Source: Paenibacillus sp. 1011MAR3C5 (GTDB taxonomy: Bacteria; Bacillota; Bacilli; Paenibacillales; Paenibacillaceae). From it: a stretch of 64,000 nucleotides of DNA. The DNA lies in contig NZ_QZCF01000001.1 in assembly GCF_003591485.1 (NCBI RefSeq), positions 186,001 through 250,000 on the forward strand, read 5' to 3'. A model generated the notes under the pieces. That model searched no databases. It saw nothing but the letters and a program-made list of their open reading frames with translations, and had not been told where the DNA came from. The position numbers and the translations under genes are program-made. This document shows, in pieces, positions 8,240 through 19,755 of this stretch; positions within the stretch are counted from its first letter, which is position 1, and each line of letters begins with the position of its first letter.

Positions 8240-8908
8240 TTAGAGAAGACTAATACCAGCCCTCATACCTTCAGGACTTATTCGAGTCATATTACCAAAT
8301 GCATTACGATAATCCACGACATCCCAAATCCAAGCTTCTCGCATAGCGAAACATTCATCATACATAATCCAAATCAGTTTATCCCACTCATAATTGCGAG
8401 CCTTTGGAACTTTCGTGATCTTGCTTCCTTTCTTACCGCTCGGACGGCAAGCCTTTACCTGATATCTGATACCTTCATAAATGAAGTCGTGGCCCTTAGT
8501 AACCGCGCTATTGGTATGTACGGATTGCACGTAACCATCGAACGGACAACCAATAAGGCGAGCAGCATCGAACTCCGAAACGGCTGATATAACGGAAGGT
8601 GCGATACCAAAGACCTCTTGCCACTGTAGCGCCATAGCAACAAGCTTATTGCGCATAGCATCACCCTTATCGCTGGCATAGGTCCAAACTGGATGATCGT
8701 CCGTCAGCGCGTCAGTTACTTCAATAGTAATTGAGTATAAATCGAATAGGACACGGTTAGGATGGATATGGGACTTGAGGATGTCCGTTACCTCTTCTGT
8801 AGTTTCCGCCTGTATGTACCGTACTTCAACAATATCTTCGCCGTGGTATGGTAGTGAGTGCGTTACTTTCCACCATCTTGTTCTGCCGTCTCTGTCTCGT
8901 GACTCCAT
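8240..8908 (-). CDS. Predicted PD-(D/E)XK-like nuclease, fourth gene of the Hma-like operon
   Basis: This encodes 222 residues starting at ATG 8908 after AAGGAAG. The central region reads 'KGHDFIYEGIRYQVKACR': Asp141, then a beta hairpin and Gln150-Val-Lys152. That is the D-x(n)-(E/Q)-x-K arrangement of PD-(D/E)XK restriction nucleases in which Gln replaces Glu, as in several Mrr-like families. A hydrophobic strand with aromatic residues (WDKLIWIMYDE) follows, as in type II restriction enzyme folds. It is read last in the operon helicase-methylase-DUF499 ATPase, 87 bases after the ATPase, with a weak hairpin in the gap. I infer that it is the DNA-cutting partner of the methylase. The N-terminal 110 residues are not recognised. 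Confidence 0.55.
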   Translation of the reverse strand: MESRDRDGRTRWWKVTHSLPYHGEDIVEVRYIQAETTEEVTDILKSHIHPNRVLFDLYSITIEVTDALTDDHPVWTYASDKGDAMRNKLVAMALQWQEVFGIAPSVISAVSEFDAARLIGCPFDGYVQSVHTNSAVTKGHDFIYEGIRYQVKACRPSGKKGSKITKVPKARNYEWDKLIWIMYDECFAMREAWIWDVVDYRNAFGNMTRISPEGMRAGISLL

Positions 8909-8995
8909 TATTGAATTCTTCCTTTCTATTACTCTATAAGAAAGAGGCTAGGCCAGTACCTAACCCCTTCCTATGAATGGATAAATGATCGATAA

Positions 8996-11854
8996 TTATT
9001 CCTCTTCGAACTCTGTCATACTGAACCGTAGTTGTCCTCCGTTCTCACGGATAATACGTTGGAATGCTTCATCGAAGCCGCCTTGCGATGTGGCCTCTAC
9101 TTCTATGGTTATCGTAACCGTTCCGTCATGCTTAAGAGCAAAATGGCTCAGTACTTCGTCATAAATCTTTGCGAAGTCCATTTTAGCCGTCGTTTTTGGT
9201 AATTGCACCTTACCGAAGAATCGACGTTTAACTTGCTGTGCTGGTGGAAGGACTACAGGTGGCACTGGATTGATAGGACCAACAGGGGATATCGGCACTC
9301 CTGACGTTCCTTCAGTAGGAGGATTAACTGGTGGATTACCACCACTAGGAGGAGTTGTCCCGCTTCCCCCCTGAAGCTCAGCCTCCCTTTGCGCCTTCAA
9401 TTGCTTCTGGACAGCATCATAAGCTTGAGCAATTATTGGATGAATTAACAATGTAGTCCCATCCAAAATGACGCTTATGTTCTGATCCAGAGCAAATCCT
9501 TGATACTGTTCACCGTCTCGCCCATAGGCAATACCGAAGAAGTCTATACTCCGAACACCCGCATCAATCGCCTGATGGTAGACGGATTGATTATAAAGAC
9601 GAGGCAAGTAGAGGTATTGACAAGTCTTCTTCCACACATCAAGAGCAGGTGCATCATTCAACTCAGTCTTCCAGAACCAAGTCTTTAACATGGAACTCAG
9701 ATGAACTGGAGCCCACGTGGTGATAAGTAATCCATCTTCCCTTAACTTGTTTGCGATTTCCACCATAGCATCATTCGCATTCGGCTGAATCGACACGGCA
9801 TCCCAGGTTACTTCTGTTACACCCTGGCCTTGTTTCGCTTCTTGAAAAGGAACCAAAAGCCATTTGAATGCTTCACGCAAGGTACGTGAAACTACATCTT
9901 GAGAGCGTACCAACTGCTCCTCAGCTTGCTTCTGCTGTACACGGTCCAAATTAAGCCTAGCGTCTTTGATATCACTCACGATAGATTGCCATGATAGTAC
10001 CGTCCGAATGCTCTCTCGGAGACGCTGTACTGCTTCGTAGTCTGCCGCTAAGAAAATCAAGCGGTTCTGATGGCTGCGCGGCTGACTTCCCCTTTTAGTC
10101 AAGATATCGTTAGCAATGGTTGTAGCTTGGTTATGTTCGGAACGACTATATGCTCCATTCGTTGGGAGAACCACTAACCTCAGTTCCTCGTCATCAGGTA
10201 CATCAGCCGAAGGTGTAAATATGTGTACACCAGTAAATTCTCGTCTCGTATCGAGCATTTTAGCAAGTCGATTACGAATCTCAGAGTCTGTATCGGTAAA
10301 TCGCGACTTCCGCTCTTCCATCTCTCGTCGAAGGTTCGGACGAGTATCGTAGTAAAATCGATTGTTCACGTTGTTAAGATAGTGCAGGACATCACTCATA
10401 CGCCTCAGCACATCTTTATATACACCGATGGTTTGGCCAGGCTGTACGCAACCAAGAAGTATCCGCGATTGATCGACACCTCGTTGAGATTGTAGCGTTA
10501 CACTAGGTGCACTTCCCAAGAAGATTGTTCTTGCTACCCGCCGCGCAGCTTGATAAGCTCCAAATCGTGTATCACGGTCAATTGTAATCGTCTCTGCACG
10601 GTGACCATCGACATCCCGCTCAAGAACGGGGTCCCAACCTTGTGGCAGATAGTAAACCATCTCGTTTCGAACATCCTGATCGTTAAGCGGCAGGTCGCTA
10701 CATTGAATCATTGGAGATGCGTTTCCTTCTGTCCAAAGCTTATGAATAACCTTTGCCATTAGCTTCAGTACACCACGAGTACGTTGGAACTTATCCAACG
10801 ATGACCAGTCCTCATACAGACGATCAAAGACTTCAGGATGAATTGGGTATGATTGCTTTAGTCGATCCAGATACCGAGTCTCCTGTGTCTCGGAGGGGAA
10901 CTCCGCACTGTTCTGAACATAAAGTTCGGCATAAGCACGACAAACATCTTCAACCGCATGTATATCCGTTATGTTAGAGAATAGTCTGCGCCGTACAATC
11001 TCAAAAGCTTCTTCTGTAGCTACAGGCTTCCATAATGCTTGAACACGTCCAAAGTACTTCTCTAGCGCATCAAGTGCCTGTTGTCCACGAATTCCGCCAA
11101 GCTCTGCATGCGACTCAGGCAAGGATGCAAGCATCATAGCTTGAGGAACAGCCTTAAGAGCTTCGGTCAACGCCTGGATGAAAGACAGATTGGAATCGAA
11201 AGTACCCCCTGCATAGGTTCTGCCTTCTTCAAATTGTCGAAGATACGCAACCAACTCATCGATAAGAATGACACATGGCGAATATTTGCTAAGCAGTTCA
11301 GCCAGAATAGCCTTCCCAGGAGAAGTTCCACTCACGTCAGCATCTTTTACTATACTGTATGCTTCAGCCTGTCCAAGCTGCCATGCGAGTTCTCCCCACA
11401 TGGTGTGAATCAGTACGCCATCTCTGCTTTGGGTCTGGTTAGGAGATAGCTCATTTCCATCCAACACAACAATTCGGGCTTTAGGCACATCCATAATACC
11501 AGCGGCATCTACAATGGATGCCATGCCTTGCAACTCGCTAATGGGTGCCTTACCGCTTGCCAAGTGGTATACAGCAAGCATCGTATGCGTCTTACCACCG
11601 CCAAATGCTGTTTGAAGCTGAATAACAGGGTCTCCCCCGCGTCCACTCAAGCGCTTGATAACGGAATCCAGCAACAACTTCATACCTTCGGTAATGAAAG
11701 TACGTGAGTAGAATAGTTTTGCATCGCCGTATTCAGGTGATGCCGATCCCTGATGTACACGGCTCAAATCAGCCGCAAATTCAGATTGTTGAAATGTCCC
11801 CTGTAATACGTCTTGATGTGGTATGGCAATCTCACGCCATGGTTTTATACTCAT
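8996..11854 (-). CDS. DUF499 AAA-like ATPase of the Hma-like defence operon
   Basis: This 952-residue protein matches DUF499 ATPases. The Walker A motif is 'TAFGGGKTH' (Lys88), with '[10 protein letters not shown]' characteristic of the family, and the Walker B motif is '[14 protein letters not shown]' (Asp199-Glu200). A sensor-like segment '[13 protein letters not shown]' follows. Near residues 820-880 there is a Pro/Gly-rich linker ([11 protein letters not shown] and following), then a small C-terminal domain of about 80 residues ([19 protein letters not shown]). Proteins of this kind are found beside DUF1156 methylases in bacterial and archaeal defence loci and are thought to be the motor of a DISARM-related system called Hma (helicase, methylase, ATPase). 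The start ATG 11854 follows AAAGGAG, 30 bases after the methylase gene. Confidence 0.85.
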   Translation of the reverse strand: MSIKPWREIAIPHQDVLQGTFQQSEFAADLSRVHQGSASPEYGDAKLFYSRTFITEGMKLLLDSVIKRLSGRGGDPVIQLQTAFGGGKTHTMLAVYHLASGKAPISELQGMASIVDAAGIMDVPKARIVVLDGNELSPNQTQSRDGVLIHTMWGELAWQLGQAEAYSIVKDADVSGTSPGKAILAELLSKYSPCVILIDELVAYLRQFEEGRTYAGGTFDSNLSFIQALTEALKAVPQAMMLASLPESHAELGGIRGQQALDALEKYFGRVQALWKPVATEEAFEIVRRRLFSNITDIHAVEDVCRAYAELYVQNSAEFPSETQETRYLDRLKQSYPIHPEVFDRLYEDWSSLDKFQRTRGVLKLMAKVIHKLWTEGNASPMIQCSDLPLNDQDVRNEMVYYLPQGWDPVLERDVDGHRAETITIDRDTRFGAYQAARRVARTIFLGSAPSVTLQSQRGVDQSRILLGCVQPGQTIGVYKDVLRRMSDVLHYLNNVNNRFYYDTRPNLRREMEERKSRFTDTDSEIRNRLAKMLDTRREFTGVHIFTPSADVPDDEELRLVVLPTNGAYSRSEHNQATTIANDILTKRGSQPRSHQNRLIFLAADYEAVQRLRESIRTVLSWQSIVSDIKDARLNLDRVQQKQAEEQLVRSQDVVSRTLREAFKWLLVPFQEAKQGQGVTEVTWDAVSIQPNANDAMVEIANKLREDGLLITTWAPVHLSSMLKTWFWKTELNDAPALDVWKKTCQYLYLPRLYNQSVYHQAIDAGVRSIDFFGIAYGRDGEQYQGFALDQNISVILDGTTLLIHPIIAQAYDAVQKQLKAQREAELQGGSGTTPPSGGNPPVNPPTEGTSGVPISPVGPINPVPPVVLPPAQQVKRRFFGKVQLPKTTAKMDFAKIYDEVLSHFALKHDGTVTITIEVEATSQGGFDEAFQRIIRENGGQLRFSMTEFEEE

Positions 11855-11884
11855 ATCGAACGATCTCCTTTAACTGTGCTTCAG

Positions 11885-14752
11885 TTAAAATAACTCCAAC
11901 TGTGAACCATGGTGTCCTATTTCATGAGCAGCAGCATCTATTGCGTCCCAGCTTGCGATAAGCTCATTATAAGGGCGTGCATCATCTGCCAACCCCTTCC
12001 GCTCGCAAACTGTATATAAACGATATGCAAGACTTCTTACGGATTCTGAACGCGCTGGCATGCCTGCAAGAAGAGCTCCTGCTGCTTGTTCTCCTTGTTG
12101 TTGGAGAGCTCGAATTAAATGATGAAGGGCTTCCCATACGGGTGTTCGATTGTCTTGTTCAGGTAGCCAACCCACTGGATAGTTCTGCCATCTTAATAAA
12201 CGCACTTTACCCTGACCTGATTCTAAAACACCCGCTAATTTCATACCTTCAACGGTTGTTCCTTTCGCTGTGGCTAATACTTCTGCTTGACCGTATTCAC
12301 CTTGTCCCCAGCCATATTGATCGAACCAGTTAAGACAATAAAGCGTGTCCGCATCCAGTTCGCCATCGGAGGCATTTAAGTAAGCATCTACTACTCGATT
12401 TATGAGTTGTAGTGCAGTTCGTACAGTCATCGGGCTTCCGTCTGCTTCTAATACTGCCGCGTATTGCGAGAATACAGACATACCAGGCCCAATAGAAGCC
12501 TGTTGTAGATCGACTGCTGCTACAGGTGAAGATTCAGTTTTTCCTCCGACCATAGCCTCTAACGCCTCTGGTATAATTTCGTTTAACTCTCGGATGAATA
12601 TTCGACGTGAGATTGTCTCTGCTTTATTTGATCTCGGTCTACATACGAGCACGATTGATGAAGCAAGTGCGTTGGTATCTGCACCAACCATTCTATTCGA
12701 TAATTCAGTCCGCATTGGCCAAGTTCCAGTAATTGAAAAGCCAGCTGTAATTACTGCATCAAGAAAAGTCACCCAACCTGTAGAAGAAGTTCCCTCTTCG
12801 GCTGTTTCTGTCTGTTTGAAAGCATAATATATAGTGACTGGGAATGCTTGATGACCTTTTACAGCAATATTATTCATTACTTTTGTCATTCCATCTAGAA
12901 AAAAGTGCTCTGCTTTATCTTTCCCGCCATGCCTATATGGAACTGCAACTAGTTCCTCAGCTTTCGGTACGGATAACGTAGCATAGGTTGAAGGGAATAT
13001 TCCCTTCAAACAGCGTCTTAACCAAATATAAAAGAAATCGGATAAATCAGCATAAGCAATGTTATCATAGTATGGCGGATCGGTAGAAATAACTTTATCG
13101 CGACTTATATCTTGTGTCTGTGCATCAGCTTGGAGAACGACTCCACTACCTGAATGCTGGAAATTATCAATCACTTTAGCAAGACTGTTTAAGCTGACGC
13201 CATAATCCCCTGCGGACTCTGAAAAGATGTTGGGCTCAGCAAAATCCCAAACCATTGGTATCGCTTGGCGACCAAATAAGTTTCGGACTTGAGTTTTTGT
13301 AACTTCCCATCGACATAACGCGTTACAGATGTCACTCATTCTGCTCACTGCCATTCCTAGATACACAGTCACAGCCTCGGCGTATGCTTTAGCACCGTTC
13401 CCACCGTTTTCTAAACCCATATCATCTAGAGAAGACCTACCAGCTTTTAGTGCATCTTGATAAATGTCATCTTGAATTTCCGTGACTAACTCGGAGTAGA
13501 TCGATAGAGCATTCAATTGTCTAGAAGTAAATAATTCATCCCAATGTGTTATGCCATACCCACGGCCGCTAACCAAATCCTTGCTTTCTTGATTCATTAC
13601 TAGATCAGGTTTCCAATAAGGCACCACTTCCAATGCTTGCCGTTCCATGTCTTGCTCAGGCTTAAGAAATACTCTCCCATAACTACTATCGGCAACAACT
13701 GCAATCAGCTTATATCCGTAACGTTTTGCAATAAACTCTTTGCGAATATAGTCCTGAGATATTGGAGTTTGGGAGATGATACATCTAAAATTCGCTCCCC
13801 TTGCAAGCTTAGTTCCGTTTTTCACCTCAGTCATGTCTTCACTCTGAGGTTTATCATATACAATATCAAAGTAGTATTTATCACCTTGAACTACTGGCTT
13901 TAAGTATACTTGCTTATCTGGTTTTGTTGATAAATAAAATGTAGTCATTAATGGGACATCTACATGACTATATGCAGGATTCGGGCTCTTTACCGTCCTA
14001 GCCCAGACCCAAGAAACTATATTCGTACTTCCTCCACCAAACTTATGAGGTAGTTCAATAGATGGATATAAATGACCCATTTTTTTGTATGCTCTGTTCC
14101 TAACAATATTTCCATAATATCTAACATCTGCTGCTAGACCTCTGGCGCCCTTCCAATCATCTGTAGTCTGTACTACATATTCTTTCGTCTCTGGATTAAC
14201 TGGACTTAACCCCGCAAACTTTGGCGGGATTTCAATCATAGCCTTGTTAATCGTTATTGCTACGGGGTTAAGATCAGACGCGAATGCTTCCATTCCCAGC
14301 CGTTGGGCTTCATATGGAATAGCCCCGCCACCAGCAAATGGATCATGAAATGCTGGAAGCTTGTCGGGATCGAATCCAGGAATGCCTTTATTTAATTCAC
14401 AGGTTTCACGCCAGCTTTTTCTTATTTCTTCTCGGGCTTCATTCAGCACTTCTTCATTATTAATGTTCTCCCATTTAACGAGTCTTCGAATAATACCGAA
14501 TAAACGTTCACGCTCTTTCTGGGCTGCTTCCTTATTCATACCTCTGCCAAGATGGCGCTCATAACCTGGATCGTTTACTAACTGAGCAAACAATACAGCA
14601 CGGGCAGCCGCAAGTGGTCGTCTAGCCCACCATAAGTGCAGGGTAGACGGATGTCCATGCCGAATAGACTTCTCACGGGCAGCCTCAGCATTTATATCAT
14701 CAAGTGGCAATGCCACTTCAATTAGTTTCTTTGGCGATTTAATATTAGCCAT
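11885..14752 (-). CDS. DUF1156 adenine-type DNA methylase of the Hma-like operon
   Basis: The protein begins with the hallmark of DUF1156, '[18 protein letters not shown]' followed by '[18 protein letters not shown]'. The SAM-binding motif is '[10 protein letters not shown]' (about 137-146) and the catalytic motif is '[19 protein letters not shown]' (DPPY at about 558), typical of amino-methyltransferases that make N6-methyladenine or N4-methylcytosine. At 955 residues it is as long as other family members. I prefer ATG 14752 over GTG 14764; the frame overlaps or abuts the helicase stop (TAG at 14757-14759), so the two are translationally coupled. Its role is probably to mark host DNA so that the helicase, ATPase and nuclease parts act on unmodified DNA; this is inferred from related systems. 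Confidence 0.9.
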   Translation of the reverse strand: MANIKSPKKLIEVALPLDDINAEAAREKSIRHGHPSTLHLWWARRPLAAARAVLFAQLVNDPGYERHLGRGMNKEAAQKERERLFGIIRRLVKWENINNEEVLNEAREEIRKSWRETCELNKGIPGFDPDKLPAFHDPFAGGGAIPYEAQRLGMEAFASDLNPVAITINKAMIEIPPKFAGLSPVNPETKEYVVQTTDDWKGARGLAADVRYYGNIVRNRAYKKMGHLYPSIELPHKFGGGSTNIVSWVWARTVKSPNPAYSHVDVPLMTTFYLSTKPDKQVYLKPVVQGDKYYFDIVYDKPQSEDMTEVKNGTKLARGANFRCIISQTPISQDYIRKEFIAKRYGYKLIAVVADSSYGRVFLKPEQDMERQALEVVPYWKPDLVMNQESKDLVSGRGYGITHWDELFTSRQLNALSIYSELVTEIQDDIYQDALKAGRSSLDDMGLENGGNGAKAYAEAVTVYLGMAVSRMSDICNALCRWEVTKTQVRNLFGRQAIPMVWDFAEPNIFSESAGDYGVSLNSLAKVIDNFQHSGSGVVLQADAQTQDISRDKVISTDPPYYDNIAYADLSDFFYIWLRRCLKGIFPSTYATLSVPKAEELVAVPYRHGGKDKAEHFFLDGMTKVMNNIAVKGHQAFPVTIYYAFKQTETAEEGTSSTGWVTFLDAVITAGFSITGTWPMRTELSNRMVGADTNALASSIVLVCRPRSNKAETISRRIFIRELNEIIPEALEAMVGGKTESSPVAAVDLQQASIGPGMSVFSQYAAVLEADGSPMTVRTALQLINRVVDAYLNASDGELDADTLYCLNWFDQYGWGQGEYGQAEVLATAKGTTVEGMKLAGVLESGQGKVRLLRWQNYPVGWLPEQDNRTPVWEALHHLIRALQQQGEQAAGALLAGMPARSESVRSLAYRLYTVCERKGLADDARPYNELIASWDAIDAAAHEIGHHGSQLELF

Positions 14753-14756
14753 GTAT

Positions 14757-17700
14757 CTACTCACTCACTTCGTCTGTAATAGTCATTCGTTCGGCTCTTT
14801 CCAACAGAAGCCTTATATCCAGGTTCTTACTTACTTCAGCCCAGTCTGGTCGCTCCTGGAATGGGTGACGGATATAATACGGTCCATCGACTTCATTGCC
14901 ATCTACAATTACGATAGCTAGAATGAACTTATCCCCTTGGTTCAGGCCATACAGCATTTCATTCCGAGTAACTGTAATTGTATCCTGTCCTTTAGCGCGG
15001 CCCTTAACTTCTATATGACGATCTACTCCATACCTGCCATCTCCAAGTGGGATACGGGCAGTAACATCCCATCCGCACTTGTCAGCAGATACATCGATGA
15101 CCTCGTGTCCAAGCAGTCTCTCTGCATCCATAACTGCCTGCATAGCCAACAATTCTATTCGCCTACGGCTGGCTGCATCCACAGAAGGCTGCTGACCTCT
15201 TCTTTGAGCAAGAAGTCCTGCTGGAATAACAAGTGCACCGCCAATAATAATCGGGGTTGCCGACACAACATGACGCTTGGCTTCCAACTCTTTATGACGT
15301 TGTTCTAACCGTGCGGTTAAATCATCAATCGTACGTCGGACGTTTTCAAGATGCATGCGTGGCTTTTTCCCTGCACTGATATCCTCCTGAAGCTTCAAAT
15401 ACCTGTCTTGCCAGTAATTGATCTCCACGATAAGCCGTTCATGTACAGCCTTAAGCGTCCGTTCGACTTCCAGTTCTCTACGTTGTCTGACTTCCTCGTA
15501 ATGAGGCATTCCAATATGACCAGCCGCGAAACGGGATGCAAAGCCTTCTAGATCACCAGTTATCCATTGACCTTGAAGTACGTCAGCAACCAAGTGGCGC
15601 TCCTCGATAGCAGCTTTACGTAAATCAAGATGAGGTGCATATCCAGCAGAAGTAGCATTACCCTGCTCATCAATCGAAACAAACTGAATACGACGAGAAA
15701 CTTCGCGGGATGTATTCTCGAAGTCATTTTCTCTTACCGCATGTTCCACCATAAAGAGCATCTTAGGCGTGATACCGTCATCGCTCTCATCAATTAGGAC
15801 AGTACCTTGTTTAAGCTTCCCACGTTCCCGCTCCAAGATCAAGTCCGTTACGGATTGCATAAGCGGATGTCCCGTATGAATTAATGCTGCCTCACGTTTA
15901 TCCTTCACTCTGATTAACTGCTTTTCAAAGCAAACACGTTCATACTTCGTTAAAACTGGTTTCCTATTGCGTGTTCGACCGCTGATTTGGCGATCCCGTT
16001 CACGAATCACGGCAGGAACATGAGATATTTCGTAGCGCTCTTGCTCACGTTCTTTCAGGTCTCCCCCAAGACGTGTGAACGCTTCGCGGAAAAAGGCTCT
16101 GATGAAGTAAGGTTGAAGCCTTCTCGCCTGTGCTTTCTCCATCTCATCCTTTACCTTATACATTTGTTCAAGCGTCATTACTTCTTCAGTGAGTGCATTT
16201 CGGTTCAAAATATCACGCAAATGCTCTGGGCTCAATGCTCCTTCCACTTGCTGTTGCAATTGGGCCTTAACATCTGGGCGATCACCGTATCTGATTGCAT
16301 CTATTAGTAATTCGCGAAGCGAACGATGTTCAAACACCTTACCCAGTATATCAAATACACGACCGCCAAGGGCTTCGCGTTCGATTTCCAATTTGTTCAG
16401 TAATCGTTGGAACACATCGCCTTCACGTGTTTCAGCCGCGACCATATTCCACAGGTGACATACTTCCATTTGTCCAATCCGATGGATACGACCGAATCGT
16501 TGTTCTAGGCGGTTAGGGTTCCATGGAAGATCGTAATTTACCATCAGGTTAGCGTTCTGCAAGTTGACACCTTCACCAGCAGCGTCTGTTGCGATCAAGA
16601 CAAGCGTATCATGGTCATGCCTGAATAGTTCCTGTACCTTTCTCCGATCATCCCGCTTCACTCCACCGTGAATCGTTACGACCGCCTTATCATTACCAAG
16701 CAATCCACTAATCTTATTTTGCAAATAATTCAGCGTGTCGCGATGCTCTGTAAAGATTATGAGCTTACGTCTATTGCCAGATGAATCACGCATCATGGGC
16801 TCATCCAGTAAGAGGCTTGAGAGCTGCGACCATTTAGTATCCTGATTGGATTGAACAACCTCACGCGCAACCTGCTCCAGATGCTTTAGCGACTGAATTT
16901 CCTTCTCCAATTCCTGAATCGTTTGCGCGGCGGTCGCTTGAGAAACAACTTCTTCTTCGAATTCCTCGTATTGCGTGTCCGCCATCTCTTCATCGGATTC
17001 ATAGATATCATCTGGAACTTCATAAGTAGTATCCCAGGCGACTTTGCCGCGCTGTTGTACCTTCATTTCCTCAATACGGCGTTCCAAACGCTCCTTACGT
17101 TTCTTAAGCGATTGGTAGATGGCTTCAGGACTAGAAGCCAACCGTCGCTGTAGTGATGTCAACGCAAATCCAACTGTACCCTTGCGTTTCTTATCTTCCA
17201 GCTTATCGGCCTTGTCCATTTCTTCCTTAACATAGGTCGTCACCTTGCCATAGAGAGCGGCTTCCTTATCAGATAACTTGTAGTTAATCGTAATTGCTCT
17301 TCTCTCTGGAAAGAGTTTTGTCCCGTCGAACTTGTACAGTTCTTCTTTGACCATACGACGCATCAGATCGCTAACTTCGACTTGCTGTACTCCGTCTCTA
17401 AACTTCCCGTAGAAACGATCTGAATCAAGCAAGGAAAGGAACAATTGAAAATCCTCTTCTTTCCCATTATGGGGGGTTGCCGTCATCAAAAGAAAATGTC
17501 TTGTTATGCTGCCAGCAAGTTTACCAAGCTTGAATCGCTTGGTTTCATTTACTTTTTGGCCGTACCAGTTAGCTGACATCTTATGGGCTTCATCCACTAC
17601 AATTAAATCCCAGTTCGTTGCCTTCAATTTTTCTTGAAGTTCTTCGCTTCGGCTTAACTGATCTAACCGAACGACAAGAAAGTCTCGCTCTTCGAATGGA

Positions 17701-18281
17701 TTGCCTGATCGACTGGCGTTCTCAAGCTCTCGTGTAAACAATTCAAATTGTAAATCGAACTTCTCATACAGTTCATCCTGCCATTGTTCAACAAGACTGC
17801 CAGGAGCGATAATCAGAATACGTTTGGCATCTGCACGGATCATGAGCTCACGCATAAGCAGCCCAGCCATAATTGTTTTACCTGCCCCTGGGTCATCTGC
17901 AAGAACGAATCGTAATGGTTGACGAGGCAACATTGATTCGTACACAGCTGTGATCTGATGAGGCAATGGTTCAACGTTCGATGTATGTACGGCCATCATT
18001 GGATCAAATAAGTGGGCAACGTTAATCCGATACGCTTCTGCGGCTAACTTAAAAGCATCAGCATCTGCATCGAATGACCATGGGCGACCAGCTTGTGCTA
18101 ATGATAAGTTTGTCTCGTCACTCCGAAAAAGCATACGCTCCTGAATGGCACCACTCATGGATTTGTAAACTACAGATATAGCGTCTGTACCTACTTGCTC
18201 AACCATCATGATCTTTGCAGACTCAGTTGGAAAAAGACCGTTGATTATTGAATCCTTCTTTACCTCTTCCAGCCTTAGCAT
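14757..18281 (-). CDS. SNF2-type helicase with C-terminal DUF3883-like domain, first gene of the Hma-like operon
   Basis: This encodes 1174 residues from ATG 18281, chosen because AAGGTG lies 6 bases upstream and relatives begin 'MLRLEEV'; an upstream in-frame start at 18326 lacks this. Superfamily 2 motifs are clear: Walker A 'DDPGAGKT' (129-136), DEAH (230-233), '[10 protein letters not shown]', '[13 protein letters not shown]', '[14 protein letters not shown]' and '[14 protein letters not shown]' (near 620-640). A long helical region follows, then near residues 1085-1150 '[20 protein letters not shown]', a DUF3883-like domain with the E-x-K core of PD-(D/E)XK folds. Such proteins move along DNA and occur in DISARM (DrmD) and Hma. 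It heads a four-gene leftward operon. Confidence 0.9.
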   Translation of the reverse strand: MLRLEEVKKDSIINGLFPTESAKIMMVEQVGTDAISVVYKSMSGAIQERMLFRSDETNLSLAQAGRPWSFDADADAFKLAAEAYRINVAHLFDPMMAVHTSNVEPLPHQITAVYESMLPRQPLRFVLADDPGAGKTIMAGLLMRELMIRADAKRILIIAPGSLVEQWQDELYEKFDLQFELFTRELENASRSGNPFEERDFLVVRLDQLSRSEELQEKLKATNWDLIVVDEAHKMSANWYGQKVNETKRFKLGKLAGSITRHFLLMTATPHNGKEEDFQLFLSLLDSDRFYGKFRDGVQQVEVSDLMRRMVKEELYKFDGTKLFPERRAITINYKLSDKEAALYGKVTTYVKEEMDKADKLEDKKRKGTVGFALTSLQRRLASSPEAIYQSLKKRKERLERRIEEMKVQQRGKVAWDTTYEVPDDIYESDEEMADTQYEEFEEEVVSQATAAQTIQELEKEIQSLKHLEQVAREVVQSNQDTKWSQLSSLLLDEPMMRDSSGNRRKLIIFTEHRDTLNYLQNKISGLLGNDKAVVTIHGGVKRDDRRKVQELFRHDHDTLVLIATDAAGEGVNLQNANLMVNYDLPWNPNRLEQRFGRIHRIGQMEVCHLWNMVAAETREGDVFQRLLNKLEIEREALGGRVFDILGKVFEHRSLRELLIDAIRYGDRPDVKAQLQQQVEGALSPEHLRDILNRNALTEEVMTLEQMYKVKDEMEKAQARRLQPYFIRAFFREAFTRLGGDLKEREQERYEISHVPAVIRERDRQISGRTRNRKPVLTKYERVCFEKQLIRVKDKREAALIHTGHPLMQSVTDLILERERGKLKQGTVLIDESDDGITPKMLFMVEHAVRENDFENTSREVSRRIQFVSIDEQGNATSAGYAPHLDLRKAAIEERHLVADVLQGQWITGDLEGFASRFAAGHIGMPHYEEVRQRRELEVERTLKAVHERLIVEINYWQDRYLKLQEDISAGKKPRMHLENVRRTIDDLTARLEQRHKELEAKRHVVSATPIIIGGALVIPAGLLAQRRGQQPSVDAASRRRIELLAMQAVMDAERLLGHEVIDVSADKCGWDVTARIPLGDGRYGVDRHIEVKGRAKGQDTITVTRNEMLYGLNQGDKFILAIVIVDGNEVDGPYYIRHPFQERPDWAEVSKNLDIRLLLERAERMTITDEVSE

Positions 18282-18393
18282 ATATAAACACCTTCTTATC
18301 TTGTTTGGTGGCTCATTATCGTTCATTGTCGGCTATACCATTAGTCCTATATACTTCGACATGCATGGTCAGATACCCTGCACCAGAAAAAGT

Positions 18394-18414
18394 AAAAAAC
18401 ACCCTAAATGGGTG
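18394..18414 (-). terminator. Terminator-like hairpin in the leader of the Hma-like operon
   Basis: The minus strand reads CACCC-ATTTA-GGGTG followed by six T, about 115 bases before the helicase start. The stem is only 5 bp, so it may be a weak attenuator or have no function. Confidence 0.35.
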
Positions 18415-18530
18415 CGAAATTGAAATAGACATTCGACTATCAAATACTCAATTTTAGAAATGCCTGATTATCTTCTTCAGCACATCCCACAGACGGAGAT
18501 ATGATAGCGAAATCAGACAAAGGTTGGCTC

Positions 18531-18576
18531 TTGACATTTTGTGTCCACAATAATACTATTGTTTTAGTGGCCACAA
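18531..18576 (+). promoter_or_regulatory. Sigma-A promoter with two palindromic operators
   Basis: TTGACA (18531-18536) and TACTAT (18554-18559) are separated by 17 bases. Two similar palindromes, TTGTGTCCACAA (18539-18550, in the spacer) and TAGTGGCCACAA (18565-18576, after the -10 box), start 26 bp apart. The arrangement fits repression by the ribbon-helix-helix protein encoded directly downstream. Confidence 0.8.
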
Positions 18577-18599
18577 AATTAATTCTTGAGGTGATTATT

Positions 18600-19259
18600 A
18601 TGAATCCAAAAAAACCAGGGCGACCTACAGATTCAGTAAAAGATAACATATTGAAGTTACGGATTGATTCCGATACCTTAGACAAGCTCGACGAATTGGC
18701 AGAAGAGCGGCAAACAAGTCGATCAGAAATTATTCGCAATGTAATCCCTGTTATCTCAAGTAAAGACTTCGAAAGCATGATCACTCTAGATAACCTTCAA
18801 CGCTTGGAAAAGTATTCGAATCAATGTGTCGAATATTTTCAACAAGCCAATTTCAAATTGAAATTACAAGATGTTCAAGCTAACTTCCCAGCATTTGTGA
18901 GTGCTGGTGAACCTCCAGTGCTGAATATCAAAAAACCGACATACAAAATCAAGATACTATTATTCGGTAACACTGTAGCCGAACGTGTGCAAGAGTTATT
19001 AAAAGATGTTAGTGGTATTTCCCGCGTTTATTTAACCCCTAGTGCTGTCTTCAATAATAATCAAATGAGCATGGAATTTTTACCAGAGGTTATGTGCTTA
19101 CAAACCACATTATCTGACAACATAGTCTTAAAAGATGCTGTGTGCGATATCTTATCAAGAAATCAAATTCTATTCGAGATTTGGCCTGCTTATAGTATTA
19201 CAGGGCAAACCGTAAGAATCATTAACGAGAACAATGATTCTTATGTGGTGCCCGTGTAA
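18600..19259 (+). CDS. Ribbon-helix-helix transcriptional regulator between two defence operons
   Basis: This encodes 219 residues from ATG 18600, with GAGGTG 6 bases upstream; the longer frame from 18501 covers the promoter and is rejected. Residues 10-50 (ILKLRIDSDTLDKLDELAEE followed by RQTSRSEIIRNVIPV) form a CopG/Arc-type ribbon-helix-helix DNA-binding domain. The C-terminal 150 residues, including 'YKIKILLFGNTVAERVQELL', look like a mixed alpha/beta ligand or dimerisation domain; the NikR metal-binding residues are not obvious. It faces away from the Hma-like operon and towards the end of the SIR2-HerA operon. The palindromes on its promoter suggest autoregulation, and it may also control the divergent defence genes. 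Confidence 0.75.
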   Translation: MNPKKPGRPTDSVKDNILKLRIDSDTLDKLDELAEERQTSRSEIIRNVIPVISSKDFESMITLDNLQRLEKYSNQCVEYFQQANFKLKLQDVQANFPAFVSAGEPPVLNIKKPTYKIKILLFGNTVAERVQELLKDVSGISRVYLTPSAVFNNNQMSMEFLPEVMCLQTTLSDNIVLKDAVCDILSRNQILFEIWPAYSITGQTVRIINENNDSYVVPV

Positions 19260-19524
19260 CAAATCAAATGCCTGTGTATGAAGAATTGATTAGCAGTCTT
19301 CGATCTATTAATGGGGACATGTTATCCTTGACCAACGTGTCCAAATGCCTACCATCCTGTCTTATGATTTTAAATATAGGAATGTATCTACCCACTATCT
19401 CAAAAGAAACTGGTTCTCCTATATTGTAGAATTAAATTGAAACAGTCACATTAATCAGGGCTGCGCATAATCAACTCTAGCCAGCCTTACCTTTTTTTAA
19501 CTGCACCAAATCGTTATTAACTTA
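19260..19524. other. Gap between convergent regulator and SIR2-HerA genes
   Basis: About 265 bases separate the ends of two convergent transcription units. No gene, strong terminator or repeat is seen. Confidence 0.4.
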
Positions 19525-19722
19525 TTATTCAGCATCAACGTAGTTATCAGGAACTCGTTCCCATGTGTTGCATTTTCGTCTTACTTCTCTCTTGAATTCA
19601 CGAAACAACTGATACTCATCAAACTGTACCCCTGGTATGTTTGATTTGACAGCCTCACTAAGTGCTTTCCGCATTTCAGTTGACAAATGATCTACAATCT
19701 CTTCCATTTTAATTCTCGCCAT
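19525..19722 (-). CDS. 65-residue protein, third gene of the SIR2-HerA operon
   Basis: This small protein is read 33 bases after the HerA gene on the same strand, from ATG 19722. It is mostly helical and charged: 'RIKMEEIVDHLSTEMRKALS' at the start and 'FREFKREVRRKCNTWERVPD' near the end, with a Trp-containing basic patch. No enzyme motif is visible. Its ribosome binding site is weak (GGGG about 9 bases upstream), so it may depend on coupling to HerA. I have an impression of similar short proteins beside HerA-like ATPases but cannot verify it. It could be an accessory or regulatory subunit of the defence complex. Confidence 0.55.
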   Translation of the reverse strand: MARIKMEEIVDHLSTEMRKALSEAVKSNIPGVQFDEYQLFREFKREVRRKCNTWERVPDNYVDAE

Positions 19723-19755
19723 TTACACGACCCCATTTCAAATGAATTTAAGGAA

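Noticed and set aside
8240..18281. DISARM or BREX system
   Set aside because: The drmA/drmB (DUF1998) genes of DISARM and the brxC/pglZ genes of BREX are absent. DUF499 and DUF1156 point to the Hma-type set instead.
18440..18784. 114-codon frame on the minus strand
   Set aside because: It is antisense to the start of the ribbon-helix-helix gene and covers its promoter.
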